Assembly (NCBI GenBank): GCA_018819515.1 | Contig: JAHJPX010000008.1 | Coordinates: forward strand, 1 to 64,000 | Direction: 5' to 3' | Length of the DNA stretch: 64,000 bases | DNA from: Gammaproteobacteria bacterium | Lineage (GTDB): Bacteria; Pseudomonadota; Gammaproteobacteria; Burkholderiales; Rhodocyclaceae | In this document: positions 37,462 through 46,557 of the stretch, in pieces | Layout of the letters: every line of letters starts with the position of its first letter | Position numbering within the stretch: position 1 is the stretch's first letter | Notes under the pieces: generated by a model | The model's database searches: none | What the model saw: the letters and a program-made list of their open reading frames with translations, nothing else | What the model was told of the DNA's origin: nothing | Translations under genes and position numbers: made by a program

Positions 37462-38537
37462 TGATCAAACCTCCTCAAAGCCAAGCCGCAAGCGACCATC
37501 AGCAGTGGCGCATCGGTCATCAACTGTCGGGGCCTGATCCGCGAAGACGGTACCATGCCGGCAAACGGATTTGCGATAACGGTCGGGACTTGGGTCCGCG
37601 TGGCGACAATTTCGTCAACTCCGGGGATGGCCGCGCAACCGCCCGCCAGAACGATGTTGTGGACTTGATTAAATTGTGTCGAGGAAAAGAAGAACTGCAG
37701 CGCCCGCGAAACTTCCAGCGCCAGATTCTCGACGAACGGACGGAGCAGTTCGGGCTCATAGTTCTCGGGACCCGCGCCAGAGCGTTTGACCGCCTCGGCC
37801 TCCTCGCTGCTCATGCCATAAGCTCGCATGATGTCCTGCGTCAGTTGTCCGCCGCCGAATGCCTGTTCCCGACTGTAAACCATCTGATCGCCGCGCATGA
37901 CCATCACTTTTGTCGCAACAGCGCCGATATCGACCAGCGCAACCACCTGATCCTCGCTTCGGGCGCCCAGTTGAGCCAGCACCAGACTGAACGCGGACTG
38001 CACGGCGAATGATTCCACATCCATAACCAGTGGCTTGAGCTCGGCCGCCTCGGCACAGGCAACCCGATCTTCAACCTTTTCCTTGCGTGAAGCAGCGATC
38101 AGCACCTCGACTTCATCCGCGCTCGATGGTACGGGACCGATCACCTGAAAATCCAGATTGACCTCTTCCAATGCAAACGGGATGTACTGGTTCGCCTCTG
38201 ATTCGACCTGAACCTCCATCTCGGTTTCCCGGAGGTTGCCAGGCAATATGATCTTCTTCGTGATCACCGCGGCAGTCGGTAGCGACATCGCCACATATTT
38301 CGTGGCCGTGCCAAGACGTTTCCAGCATCGCCGGACCGCTTCCGCTACCTGCTCGAAATTGACGATGTTGCCATCGACAACCATGTCCTTCGACAAGTAC
38401 TCGATTGCGTAGCGCTCGAGGCGGAACTCTCCCTTGGCGCTTTCGGTCAACTCGACCATCTTGATCGCAGACGTGCTGATGTCCAGCCCGATCAATGGCC
38501 GCGCCTTGGGGTTGAAGATCGAAAGATCGACCTGCAA
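37458..38537 (-). CDS. pilM: Type IV pilus actin-like ATPase PilM
   Basis: 359 residues of the FtsA/actin-like fold: phosphate loops G-L-D-I-S-T-S-A and V-D-I-G-A-V-A-T-K, and the G-G-G-Q-L-T adenosine-region motif. It is the cytoplasmic scaffold of the PilMNOP complex and the first gene of the operon. Its promoter must lie in the 188 bp shared with divergent mrcA. Confidence 0.95.
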   Translation of the reverse strand: MQVDLSIFNPKARPLIGLDISTSAIKMVELTESAKGEFRLERYAIEYLSKDMVVDGNIVNFEQVAEAVRRCWKRLGTATKYVAMSLPTAAVITKKIILPGNLRETEMEVQVESEANQYIPFALEEVNLDFQVIGPVPSSADEVEVLIAASRKEKVEDRVACAEAAELKPLVMDVESFAVQSAFSLVLAQLGARSEDQVVALVDIGAVATKVMVMRGDQMVYSREQAFGGGQLTQDIMRAYGMSSEEAEAVKRSGAGPENYEPELLRPFVENLALEVSRALQFFFSSTQFNQVHNIVLAGGCAAIPGVDEIVATRTQVPTVIANPFAGMVPSSRIRPRQLMTDAPLLMVACGLALRRFDQ

Positions 38538-38669
38538 GAGTTTTCCCTTTCAGAACCTGAACTTAGACGAACTACGCATAATTCACTTCAGATGCTATCA
38601 ACAACTATATCGGGTGTAAAGGGAAATTTTTTAGGGCAATTTCTTCGTCGGACGCATAAACCGGCTAGA

Positions 38670-38675
38670 TATAAT
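38670..38675 (+). promoter_or_regulatory. Probable -10 box for mrcA
   Basis: A perfect TATAAT, 50 bp before the earliest start of the + strand gene. No convincing -35 is seen at the right distance. The leader is pyrimidine-rich and lacks a clear Shine-Dalgarno. Confidence 0.4.
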
Positions 38676-38725
38676 CGGTCGGGTTCCTCTCCCGCCCGTC
38701 TGTCTCTCCTACCTCCAAACTCGCC

Positions 38726-41044
38726 TTGACACCACTTTCCTCCCATCCATTGCGCTGGGTTCTGTTTCCCCTCGCCCTGCTTGTCGGGGGAGCACTCGTA
38801 GCGATTGCCCTGATCGGCATCCTGGCCATTCTGGCTTACCCGCGGCTACCTTCGCTGGATTCGCTGACCGACTATCGGCCCAAAATTCCTCTGCGCATAT
38901 TTACCGCAGACGGCTATCTGATCGGCGAATTCGGCGAGGAACGACGAAGCGTTGTGCCCATTGGCGAGGTTCCCGAAGTATTGAAACACGCAATTCTTGC
39001 CGCAGAGGACGAGCGCTTTTATCAGCATTCCGGTGTCGACAGCCTGGGCATCGTGCGCGCGGCCTATTCCAATTTGATTAGTGGCGGAAAACGGCAGGGG
39101 GCTTCAACGATCACTATGCAGGTCGCCAGAAACTTTTTTCTCTCCCGGGAAAAGACACTTACTAGAAAGCTATACGAGGCACTGCTATCTTTCAAGATCG
39201 AAAGCAGCTTTAGCAAGGACGAAATCCTCGGGTTCTATTTGAATCAGATTTATCTGGGACAGAGGGCCTACGGCTTCGCGGCCGCGTCGCAGATCTACTT
39301 CGGCAAACCTCTTTCGGAAATCACGCTTGCGGAGGCCACGATGCTGGCTGGGCTCCCCAAGGCGCCGTCCATCTACAACCCGGTCGCAAACCCAAAAAGA
39401 GCCCGGGCACGCCAGATGTACGTGCTGCGACGGATGAAGGATCTCGCGTATATCACGCCGGAAGAAATGGAGGCGGCAAAAGCAGAAACCCTGAGCATCA
39501 AGCACGACATCAATGATTTCGGCGTCCACGCCGAATACGTAGCGGAAATGGCGCGGCAGATCGTATATGAGCGTTTTCAGGACGAAGCCTACGCCATGGG
39601 GCTACGTGTGTTTACGACAATTCGCAAGGACGATCAGGATGCCGCCTATAAAGCGGTCCAACGTGGAGTGATGGACTACGACCAGCGTCATGGCTATCGT
39701 GGCGCCGAGGCTTACGTCGATCTGAAGGGTATCGATACCACCCAGGAAGATGAACTGGAAGAGCGTCTTCAGGATTTCGATGTATCCGGCGACATGGAGC
39801 CTGCCTTGGTACTGGATGCCGACCCGAAGCAAGTGACGGCGGTACTGCACGGCGGTGAAATGGTCACCCTGCGCGGGAAATCCCTCCGGTCAGCTGCGCG
39901 CATGCTTGACCGCAGGGCACCCGCCAACCGGCGTATCCGCCCGGGTGCGATTATCCGCGTAACTCAAGATGCAAAAAGTAAGGGCTGGCAGATTACTCAA
40001 TTGCCGGAAGCCGAAGCCGCTCTGGTCGCGGTCAACCCGGAGGATGGTGAAATCCGGGCGCTCGTCGGCGGGGTCGACTTCAATCGCAACAAGTTCAATC
40101 ACATCACCCAAGCCTGGCGCCAGCCGGGATCGAGTTTCAAGCCCTTCATCTTCTCCGCTGCGCTCGAAAAGACCTATTCGCCGGCATCGGTCCTACTCGA
40201 CGAACCGGTCGCCGTGGAAGCGGACGAGACCGGCTCTCAGGTCTGGGAACCGCGAAACTACGACGGCAAGTACGATGGGCCAATCACCTTGCGTACGGCG
40301 CTCGCCAAGTCGAAAAACATGGCTTCGATCCGGCTGCTGCAATCGATCGGCCCCCGATACGCGCAGGACTACATCACCCGCTTCGGCTTCGACGCCGAGA
40401 AACATCCGCCTTATCTGACGATGGCGCTCGGTGCCGGCATGGTGACGGCCTGGCAGCAAGTCGCGGCCTATTCGGTGTTCGCCAACGGCGGCTATCGGGT
40501 CGAACCGTACCTAATCAAGCAGATCACCGACCGCAACGGCGAGGTTCTGGCCACAACGCAACCGGTAAAGGCAGGTGACGAAAACCTGCGGGTCATCGAC
40601 GCACGCAATGCCTACATCATGGACAGCATGCTGAAAGATGTCGTCCGTCGCGGCACGGGAATGCGGGCGATGGCGCTCGGACGCAGCGACATCGCCGGCA
40701 AGACCGGCACCACCAACGACTACGTCGATGCCTGGTTCTGTGGCTACAGTCCGGATTTGGTCACGGTAACCTGGATCGGTTTCGACCAGCCACGGCGGCT
40801 TGGCGACGGCGAAACCGGCGGCTCAGCGGCGCTGCCGATCTGGCTGGATTACGTGCAGTTTGCGCTCGAGAAGATTCCCGAGCGATTACCCGTCAGGCCG
40901 GAGGGCCTGGCGGAAATCTCGTCGGTCGACCCGCTAACGCTCCAGGAGCTTCACGAGTTCATCTATCAGGAGTACGTGCCAATCATCGAAGAGGAACAGC
41001 GGGTACAGTTAAATCCGTTTTTCGGAAATTCGATAACCCCCTAG
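38726..41044 (+). CDS. mrcA: Penicillin-binding protein 1A (class A)
   Basis: Up to 772 residues. It has one N-terminal membrane helix, a GT51 glycosyltransferase domain (E-D-E-R-F-Y-Q-H-S-G-V-D, G-A-S-T-I-T-M-Q-V-A-R-N, L-N-Q-I-Y-L-G) and a transpeptidase domain with QPGSSFKPF (active-site SxxK), S-K-N and K-T-G-T-T. It polymerises and cross-links peptidoglycan. There is no ATG near the membrane helix. TTG 38726 or TTG 38750 (giving M-R-W-V-L-F-P, as in relatives) are the candidates. It is convergent with cyaY, sharing CTAG. Confidence 0.93.
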   Translation: MTPLSSHPLRWVLFPLALLVGGALVAIALIGILAILAYPRLPSLDSLTDYRPKIPLRIFTADGYLIGEFGEERRSVVPIGEVPEVLKHAILAAEDERFYQHSGVDSLGIVRAAYSNLISGGKRQGASTITMQVARNFFLSREKTLTRKLYEALLSFKIESSFSKDEILGFYLNQIYLGQRAYGFAAASQIYFGKPLSEITLAEATMLAGLPKAPSIYNPVANPKRARARQMYVLRRMKDLAYITPEEMEAAKAETLSIKHDINDFGVHAEYVAEMARQIVYERFQDEAYAMGLRVFTTIRKDDQDAAYKAVQRGVMDYDQRHGYRGAEAYVDLKGIDTTQEDELEERLQDFDVSGDMEPALVLDADPKQVTAVLHGGEMVTLRGKSLRSAARMLDRRAPANRRIRPGAIIRVTQDAKSKGWQITQLPEAEAALVAVNPEDGEIRALVGGVDFNRNKFNHITQAWRQPGSSFKPFIFSAALEKTYSPASVLLDEPVAVEADETGSQVWEPRNYDGKYDGPITLRTALAKSKNMASIRLLQSIGPRYAQDYITRFGFDAEKHPPYLTMALGAGMVTAWQQVAAYSVFANGGYRVEPYLIKQITDRNGEVLATTQPVKAGDENLRVIDARNAYIMDSMLKDVVRRGTGMRAMALGRSDIAGKTGTTNDYVDAWFCGYSPDLVTVTWIGFDQPRRLGDGETGGSAALPIWLDYVQFALEKIPERLPVRPEGLAEISSVDPLTLQELHEFIYQEYVPIIEEEQRVQLNPFFGNSITP

Positions 41045-41361
41045 GTGAAACGAACTTCCTCGCCGGATTGCTCCGACAACACGCGACCGAGCGCCGCCAT
41101 GAGTTCCTCGTCGTCTCGAGTGCCAACCCAACTGCCGTCCTGTGGGCGGAAGTGGTAGCCGCCGGAGCGTGCCGCCACCCAGATTTCACGCGCTGCGGTA
41201 TGGCGGTTGATGATGAGCTTGCTGCCGTTCGCAAACTCCACCTCCAGAACACCGCCAGGCTTCACCTCCAGGTCAAGGTCGGCGCCACAGGCTTCGATCG
41301 CATCCTCGATGCGGCGCAGTGTAGCGTCGGCCAAGGCGTTGAACTCGCGTTCGTCCATCAT
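41041..41361 (-). CDS. cyaY: Frataxin homologue CyaY
   Basis: 106 residues of the frataxin fold: an acidic N-terminal helix and the strand pattern L-E-V-E-F-A-N-G-S-K-L-I-I-N, then E-I-W-V-A-A-R-S-G-G-Y-H-F. It binds iron and modulates IscS-dependent Fe-S cluster assembly. Two consecutive ATG codons make the start uncertain by one residue. It is divergent from lptM. Confidence 0.93.
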   Translation of the reverse strand: MMDEREFNALADATLRRIEDAIEACGADLDLEVKPGGVLEVEFANGSKLIINRHTAAREIWVAARSGGYHFRPQDGSWVGTRDDEELMAALGRVLSEQSGEEVRFT

Positions 41362-41403
41362 TTCTCCGTGTTAACATTGCCGGCCAGTTTCAGGACTCCA
41401 GCC

Positions 41404-41535
41404 ATGCGTGTCTTTATCGCCCTAGTCGGCACCTTGTTCCTGCTCACGGCCTGCGGTACCCGCGGGCCGCTGACGCTGCCGCCCAAGGCATCTTTACTCG
41501 ATCATAGCAGCAAGTCCGCAAAGGCCGGGGCATGA
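41404..41535 (+). CDS. lptM: LPS-assembly lipoprotein LptM (YifL-like)
   Basis: A 43-residue mini-lipoprotein with lipobox L-L-T-A-C-G followed by T-R-G-P-L-T-L-P-P, the signature of LptM, which helps mature the LptD/LptE translocon. ATGA overlap with lysA; the cyaY/lptM/lysA neighbourhood is conserved in proteobacteria. Confidence 0.88.
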   Translation: MRVFIALVGTLFLLTACGTRGPLTLPPKASLLDHSSKSAKAGA

Positions 41536-42782
41536 CTCACTTCGCCCTTCGCGACGGCATTCTGCATGTGGAAAACGTGGCGCTTGAAGACATCGCCGCC
41601 CGCTTCGGCACGCCCTGCTACGTCTATTCCCGTGCCACGCTGGCAGACGCCTATCTTGCGTATCGCCAGGCCCTGGAGGGCGTGAATGCGCAGGTCTGCT
41701 ATGCGGTCAAGGCCAACTCGAATCTGGCGATTCTCAACCTGTTTGCGGACTTCGGCGCCGGATTCGACATTGTGTCCGGCGGTGAACTGGCCCGCGTCTT
41801 GGTAGCCGGCGGCGACCCGGGCAAGATATTGTTTTCCGGCGTGGGCAAAAGCCGCGCCGAGATGGAGGATGGGCTGGAAGTCGGCATCCGCTGCTTCAAT
41901 ATCGAGTCGGCTTCCGAGATGGAAAAGCTCAACGAAGTCGCGCACGCAAATGGCGCACGCGCACCGGTCTCGCTGCGGGTGAACCCCAACATCGATGCCA
42001 AGACCCATCCCTATATCTCTACCGGGCTTCGGACGACCAAGTTCGGTGTGCCGATCGAGGATGCGCACGCGCTATATAGGCGCGCCGCCGAGCTGCCGGG
42101 GCTGAAGATCACCGGCATCGACTGCCACATCGGTTCTCAGTTGCTAGATCCGGCGCCGGCTGCCGAGGCCGCCGCGAAGGTCGTGGAACTGGCCGACGAG
42201 CTTGCGGCAGACGGCATCATGGTCGAGCATCTCGATCTCGGCGGCGGCATGGGCATCAGCTACCGCGAGGACAAGGTGCCGACGGTGGCGGAATACCTGG
42301 CACCGGTGCTGGCGGTCCTCAAGGGCCGCAACGAACAACTGATGTTCGAGCCGGGACGCTCGATGGTCGGCAACGCCGGGCTACTGCTAACCCGCGTCGA
42401 AACGCTCAAGCACGGCGCCGAAAAGAACTTCGCCGTGGTCGACGCGGCAATGAACGACCTCATGCGCCCGGCGCTGTATGACGCCTGGCACGACATCGTA
42501 AAAGTCAGCCGTGGCGATACGCCGAGCGAAACGCAAACCTATGACATCGTCGGACCGATCTGCGAGTCGGGGGATTTTCTCGGGCAGGCACGTAGCCTCG
42601 CTCTGGCCGAAGGCGATCTGCTGGCAGTGATGTCGGCCGGCGCCTATGGCATGGCAATGAGTTCGAACTACAACTCCCGGCCGCGCGCCGCCGAGGTCAT
42701 GGTGGACGGCGCCGACATCCACCTCATTCGTCGCCGCGAAGAAGTAACGGAGCTCTTTGCCGCCGAGAGCCTGCTGCCGTAG
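41532..42782 (+). CDS. lysA: Diaminopimelate decarboxylase
   Basis: 416 residues. PLP-binding Lys in Y-A-V-K-A-N-S-N, C-H-I-G-S-Q, E-P-G-R-S-M-V and G-P-I-C-E-S-G-D-F are all present. It makes lysine from meso-DAP. Residues about 323-331 (K-V-S-R-G-D-T-P) derive from the dispersed element, between D-A-W-H-D-I-V and the conserved Y-D-I-V-G-P block, a loop that varies in length in the family. Confidence 0.96.
   Translation: MTHFALRDGILHVENVALEDIAARFGTPCYVYSRATLADAYLAYRQALEGVNAQVCYAVKANSNLAILNLFADFGAGFDIVSGGELARVLVAGGDPGKILFSGVGKSRAEMEDGLEVGIRCFNIESASEMEKLNEVAHANGARAPVSLRVNPNIDAKTHPYISTGLRTTKFGVPIEDAHALYRRAAELPGLKITGIDCHIGSQLLDPAPAAEAAAKVVELADELAADGIMVEHLDLGGGMGISYREDKVPTVAEYLAPVLAVLKGRNEQLMFEPGRSMVGNAGLLLTRVETLKHGAEKNFAVVDAAMNDLMRPALYDAWHDIVKVSRGDTPSETQTYDIVGPICESGDFLGQARSLALAEGDLLAVMSAGAYGMAMSSNYNSRPRAAEVMVDGADIHLIRRREEVTELFAAESLLP
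42500..42525 (+). repeat. Dispersed element copy 8, inside lysA
   Basis: 23 of 26 match. It is translated as K-V-S-R-G-D-T-P-S. Confidence 0.85.
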
Positions 42783-42791
42783 ACGCCGGCG

Positions 42792-44129
42792 TCAAAGGAC
42801 GTAACGCGAAAGATCCTCGTTGATGGCAAGCTCGCCCAGGCGATCGGCAACGTAGCCGGCATCGATGCGCACGGTCTGGCCGGTCTGGCGACCGGCATCA
42901 AAGGAGACTTCTTCGAGCAGCTTCTCCATCACCGTATAAAGCCGCCGGGCGCCGATGTTCTCGGTCTTTTCGTTGACCTGGAAGGCGATCTCGGCCAGCC
43001 GGCGGATGCCGTCGTCGTCGAACTCCAGCTTCACGCCTTCGGTGTCGAGCAGCGCCTGATATTGGCGCGTCAGGCAGGCGTCGGTCTGCGTCAGTATCCG
43101 TTCAAAATCATCGACCGACAACGAGTCGAGTTCGACCCGGATCGGAAAGCGGCCCTGCAATTCCGGGATCAGGTCCGAAGGCTTGGACAGGTGAAACGCG
43201 CCGCTGGCGATGAACAGGATATGGTCGGTCTTGATCATGCCGTACTTGGTCGACACCGTGGTGCCCTCGACCAGCGGCAGCAGGTCGCGCTGCACCCCCT
43301 GGCGCGACACGTCGGCACCCTGCATCTCCGACCTCGCCGCGATCTTGTCCAGCTCATCAAGGAAGACGATGCCGTTCTGCTCGACATTGGCCAGCGCCCG
43401 GGTCTTGAGCTCCTCGTCGTTCACCAGGCGCGCCGCCTCTTCGTCGCCCAGCGCCTTCATCGCGTCGCGGATCTTCATCCGGCGCGACTTGCGATGACCG
43501 CCGCCGATGTTCTGGAACATTCCCTGGATCTGCTGCGTCAGTTCTTCCATCCCCGGCGGGGCGAAAATCTCCATCGAAGCGCTGGGGGCGGTAACCTCAA
43601 CCTCGATCTCCTTGTCGTCCAGTTCGCCCTCGCGCAGCTTCTTGCGAAACTTCTGCCGCGTAGTCGTATCCTCGGACGGCGTATCGCCATGACTGACTCT
43701 TGCCGCGGGCAACAGGGCGTCGAGCACGCGATCCTCTGCGGCGTCCATGGCGCGGTTGCGCACGGCCTTCATGGCCGCCTCGCGCGCATCCTTGATCGCC
43801 GTTTCGGCGAGATCGCGGATGATGGTGTCGACATCGCGGCCGACATAGCCGACTTCGGTGAACTTGGTGGCTTCGATCTTGACGAAGGGCGCATTGGCCA
43901 GCCGCGCCAGGCGCCGTGCGATCTCGGTCTTGCCGACACCGGTCGGGCCGATCATGAGGATGTTCTTCGGTGTAATCTCCGAGCGCAACGGCTCCTCGAC
44001 CTGCGCACGGCGCCAGCGGTTGCGCAGGGCGATGGCGACGGCGCGCTTGGCACGCGCCTGCCCGACGATATGCTTGTCGAGTTCCGAGACGATCTCGGAC
44101 GGTGTCATCTGGACTGCCGGGTCAATCAT
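42792..44129 (-). CDS. hslU: ATP-dependent protease ATPase subunit HslU
   Basis: 445 residues of an AAA+ unfoldase: Walker A G-P-T-G-V-G-K-T-E-I-A, Walker B G-I-V-F-L-D-E-L-D-K-I, sensor R-I-E-L and the conserved end L-S-R-Y-V-L that docks on HslV. The I-domain linker around residues 143-151 (R-V-S-H-G-D-T-P) contains the dispersed element, in a segment variable among homologues. ATGA overlap with hslV. Convergent with lysA at 9 bp. Confidence 0.97.
   Translation of the reverse strand: MIDPAVQMTPSEIVSELDKHIVGQARAKRAVAIALRNRWRRAQVEEPLRSEITPKNILMIGPTGVGKTEIARRLARLANAPFVKIEATKFTEVGYVGRDVDTIIRDLAETAIKDAREAAMKAVRNRAMDAAEDRVLDALLPAARVSHGDTPSEDTTTRQKFRKKLREGELDDKEIEVEVTAPSASMEIFAPPGMEELTQQIQGMFQNIGGGHRKSRRMKIRDAMKALGDEEAARLVNDEELKTRALANVEQNGIVFLDELDKIAARSEMQGADVSRQGVQRDLLPLVEGTTVSTKYGMIKTDHILFIASGAFHLSKPSDLIPELQGRFPIRVELDSLSVDDFERILTQTDACLTRQYQALLDTEGVKLEFDDDGIRRLAEIAFQVNEKTENIGARRLYTVMEKLLEEVSFDAGRQTGQTVRIDAGYVADRLGELAINEDLSRYVL
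43676..43701 (-). repeat. Dispersed element copy 9, inside hslU
   Basis: 20 of 26 match, the most diverged accepted copy. It is translated as R-V-S-H-G-D-T-P, the same frame as in lysA, glmU and cusB. Confidence 0.7.
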
Positions 44130-44662
44130 TCGAGCGATTCGATCACGTGATTCTGGTTCGTGTAGATGCAGAGGTCGCCGGCAATCTCCAGCGACTTCGC
44201 GACGATTTCGGCCGGCGTCAGGTCGGTGTTCTCCAGCAACGCTCGTGCGGCCGATTGCGCATACGGGCCGCCGCTGCCGATCGCGACGATGCCCAGTTCT
44301 GGCTCCAGCACGTCACCGTTGCCGGTGATGATCAGCGAATGCTCACGATCCGCCACGGCCAGCATCGCCTCGAGCCGGCGCAGCATGCGGTCGGTACGCC
44401 AGTCCTTCGCCAGCTCGACGGCGGAGCGCATCAGGTTGCCCTGGTGCTTTTCCAGCTTGGCCTCGAAGCGCTCGAAAAGGGTAAACGCGTCAGCGGTACC
44501 GCCGGCGAAACCGGCGAGAATCTTCTCGCTGTACAACCGGCGCACCTTGCGTGCGCTGGCCTTGACGACGACATTGCCCAGCGTCACCTGGCCGTCGCCG
44601 CCGAGCGCCACGACCGCGCCGCGTCGTACGGAAAGGATGGTGGTACCGCGATACTGTTCCAA
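44126..44662 (-). CDS. hslV: ATP-dependent protease catalytic subunit HslV
   Basis: 178 residues from TTG 44662 (M-E-Q-Y-R-G-T-T-I-L-S-V-R-R). The catalytic Thr follows the short propeptide, as is usual in betaproteobacteria. G-S-G-G-P-Y-A and the C-terminal nucleotide-independent peptidase fold of the 20S-like T1 family are present. TTG was preferred because the family N-terminus begins exactly there and no ATG is near. It lies 11 bp after the STAS gene and probably shares its transcript. Confidence 0.93.
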   Translation of the reverse strand: MEQYRGTTILSVRRGAVVALGGDGQVTLGNVVVKASARKVRRLYSEKILAGFAGGTADAFTLFERFEAKLEKHQGNLMRSAVELAKDWRTDRMLRRLEAMLAVADREHSLIITGNGDVLEPELGIVAIGSGGPYAQSAARALLENTDLTPAEIVAKSLEIAGDLCIYTNQNHVIESLE

Positions 44663-44673
44663 ACCCGGTCCGC

Positions 44674-45891
44674 TCAAGCTTTGCGCAACTCGATGCGCGC
44701 GACGCTGTCGAGTCCGATCACTTCCCACAGCGCGGTCAATAAATGGCTGGCCTTGACCAGTCGTACGGTCTTCTTCTCGACATTCAGCGTGCTGACCAGA
44801 TTCATGAGATTGGTGGCGGCGACGAAGTCCATGCGGCGCAGTTGGCTGACGTCGACGATCACATCGGCAGTATTCTCGGCCTCTGCGCGAATCGCGGCGA
44901 AGGCACCGTCAGTCGCCGCGGTAATGATGCCTTCCAGCATGCACCCCGAGTCATCGTCCCCTTCCGCCTCCATATCAGGTTCGTTGGCCTTCGGGCTGCG
45001 CTTGGTCACCTCGAAAGACGGCGGCGAAACTTCGAACGTGATTGCATAATTGACCGCCGCGTCCTCGAAGGCCTCCTGGTCGCCCAGATACTGATAGAGG
45101 TCGAGCAGCAGCAGCCAAGTCTGTTCTCGCTCTCGCTCCCCGGAACTAATCGACTTCGCCAGCAAGACCGCGAGCTTGTCGGCGCCAACAAGCACGCACT
45201 CCTTGCGCGCCCGCTTCAACTGCCGCAGAACGGTCAGCATCAAGGCGCAGCCCGCATCCTCAATCGCGGTAACCTTGGCGACATCCAGCCGCACGGACGG
45301 ATTCTTCTCGGCGATCGTCAAGGCCTGCTTCAGCGTCGCCTCTGCCTTGGCATCAAGCAGCCCGGCAATCTTGACGAAGGATCTGCTGGCCGGCGCCTTG
45401 GGCGCCACAGCGGCGGACGGCTCGTCAGCCGTCCAGGTGGGAGGCGAAGTCTCGAACTTGGCGGCAAATTCCACCGCGAGCTGATCGAAATCCTGGCGTC
45501 TCCCCTCGATCTGGTATAGCTCGAACAGCATGCCCCATGCGCGTTGCGCATATCGTCCCAGGTCGTCGCTACGCACCGAGGTTTCGAGGATGCCGCTCGC
45601 CACTTCCGGCTGATCTACCGAATACAGCATGGCCGCCTGCTCGACGGCGTCGGGAATGCCGTGGCTGGCCTCCTGGACTTCGATCTTCGACCGGTTGTTG
45701 AAGGAGTTCGGGTCATGGGTATGCGCGAACTCCTGCGGCGCCGACCCGGCGGCCAGTCTGGACTGTTCAGGGTTACCCGGCGGCCTGGCCGGAGCCTTGG
45801 CCGCCAGGGGCGCCGGAGCGGACTTTTTGCCGAAAAGCGGGAATGCCACGGTATCGAGGACGATCAGTAAATAAGCAGGGGTTTGTAGCAT
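44674..45891 (-). CDS. Tandem STAS-domain protein
   Basis: About 405 residues. A basic Pro/Ala-rich N-terminus (L-F-G-K-K-S) is followed by two STAS-like regions: V-R-L-D-V-A-K-V-T-A-I-E-D-A-G-C-A, and V-I-V-D-V-S-Q-L-R-R-M-D-F-V-A-A-T-N. Each is preceded by an E-F-A-A-K-F-E-T-S-P-P-type helical segment that repeats as Y-A-I-T-F-E-V-S-P-P, so the protein looks like an internal duplication. STAS domains bind nucleotides or act as anti-anti-sigma switches. Here the phosphorylatable Ser position is not obvious. ATG 45891 (GGGGAG upstream) was chosen; GTG 45849 is an alternative. Linked to hslVU. Confidence 0.7.
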   Translation of the reverse strand: MLQTPAYLLIVLDTVAFPLFGKKSAPAPLAAKAPARPPGNPEQSRLAAGSAPQEFAHTHDPNSFNNRSKIEVQEASHGIPDAVEQAAMLYSVDQPEVASGILETSVRSDDLGRYAQRAWGMLFELYQIEGRRQDFDQLAVEFAAKFETSPPTWTADEPSAAVAPKAPASRSFVKIAGLLDAKAEATLKQALTIAEKNPSVRLDVAKVTAIEDAGCALMLTVLRQLKRARKECVLVGADKLAVLLAKSISSGEREREQTWLLLLDLYQYLGDQEAFEDAAVNYAITFEVSPPSFEVTKRSPKANEPDMEAEGDDDSGCMLEGIITAATDGAFAAIRAEAENTADVIVDVSQLRRMDFVAATNLMNLVSTLNVEKKTVRLVKASHLLTALWEVIGLDSVARIELRKA

Positions 45892-46014
45892 ATCACCCGA
45901 CTCCCCGCAATCGGATATGCGGTGCATACCCGCTTCGGGAGTGCAGCAACGCGACCATTGCCATTCTCGCGGGCCGGAGCACACCCTAGCGCCAGCAAGC
46001 CATCGCCTGCGACC

Positions 46015-46455
46015 CTAACGGGCGCAATTCGCGCAAATTCCGCGCACGCCGAGTTCGACTTCGGTCAGATGAAACCCTCGGGGTAACCTCGGTGGCCGTG
46101 GGGGCGCAGCATCGAGGCAGAACACCTCGCCGCAGCCCGTGCAGTGGAAGTGGGCATGTCCGGCATGCTTCAGGCGGGCGACGGAGGTGGCGAAGCGAAA
46201 CAAACCGCGATCGTCGACCGAACGAACGGCCAAGCCACCCGCGACAAGGGAATCGAGCACGCGGTACAGCGTGACGCGGTCGAGCGCACCTTCGCCTTCA
46301 CGGTCGGTGGCGAGCTGCCTGTCCAGATCGGCATGACACAGTGGTTGCGGAGCTGCGGCAAGCGCGCCCAGCACACGTACGCGCGCAGGCGTCACCTTCA
46401 AGCCGGCGGCACGCAATTGCTCGGCAGCATTCGATTCGGCGGTGTTTTTCCACAT
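46015..46455 (-). CDS. Fur-family transcriptional repressor, probably Zur
   Basis: 146 residues. The winged helix (L-K-V-T-P-A-R-V-R-V-L-G ... L-D-R-V-T-L-Y-R-V-L-D-S-L) is followed by a metal-binding domain with H-A-H-F-H-C-T-G-C-G and C-terminal C-A-N-C. It is divergent from a ZIP transporter and a ZrgA-type zinc protein, with a 27-bp palindrome between them, so zinc sensing is more likely than iron. It could equally be autoregulated by the same site. Confidence 0.82.
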   Translation of the reverse strand: MWKNTAESNAAEQLRAAGLKVTPARVRVLGALAAAPQPLCHADLDRQLATDREGEGALDRVTLYRVLDSLVAGGLAVRSVDDRGLFRFATSVARLKHAGHAHFHCTGCGEVFCLDAAPPRPPRLPRGFHLTEVELGVRGICANCAR

Positions 46456-46479
46456 GGCGAGATGAGAACACAGGCCCCG

Positions 46480-46506
46480 CGTAAATGCAACACCGTTGCA
46501 TTTACG
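46480..46506. promoter_or_regulatory. Zur-like palindromic operator
   Basis: CGTAAATGCAAC and GTTGCATTTACG are perfect 12-bp arms around a 3-nt centre, midway between the Fur-family gene and the ZIP transporter. The core ATGCAAC/GTTGCAT fits the style of Zur sites in betaproteobacteria. Confidence 0.75.
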
Positions 46507-46557
46507 GGTCTGGCGTGCTTCAATGCCACGCGATTGCATCCACCGGAATCCGCCAAC

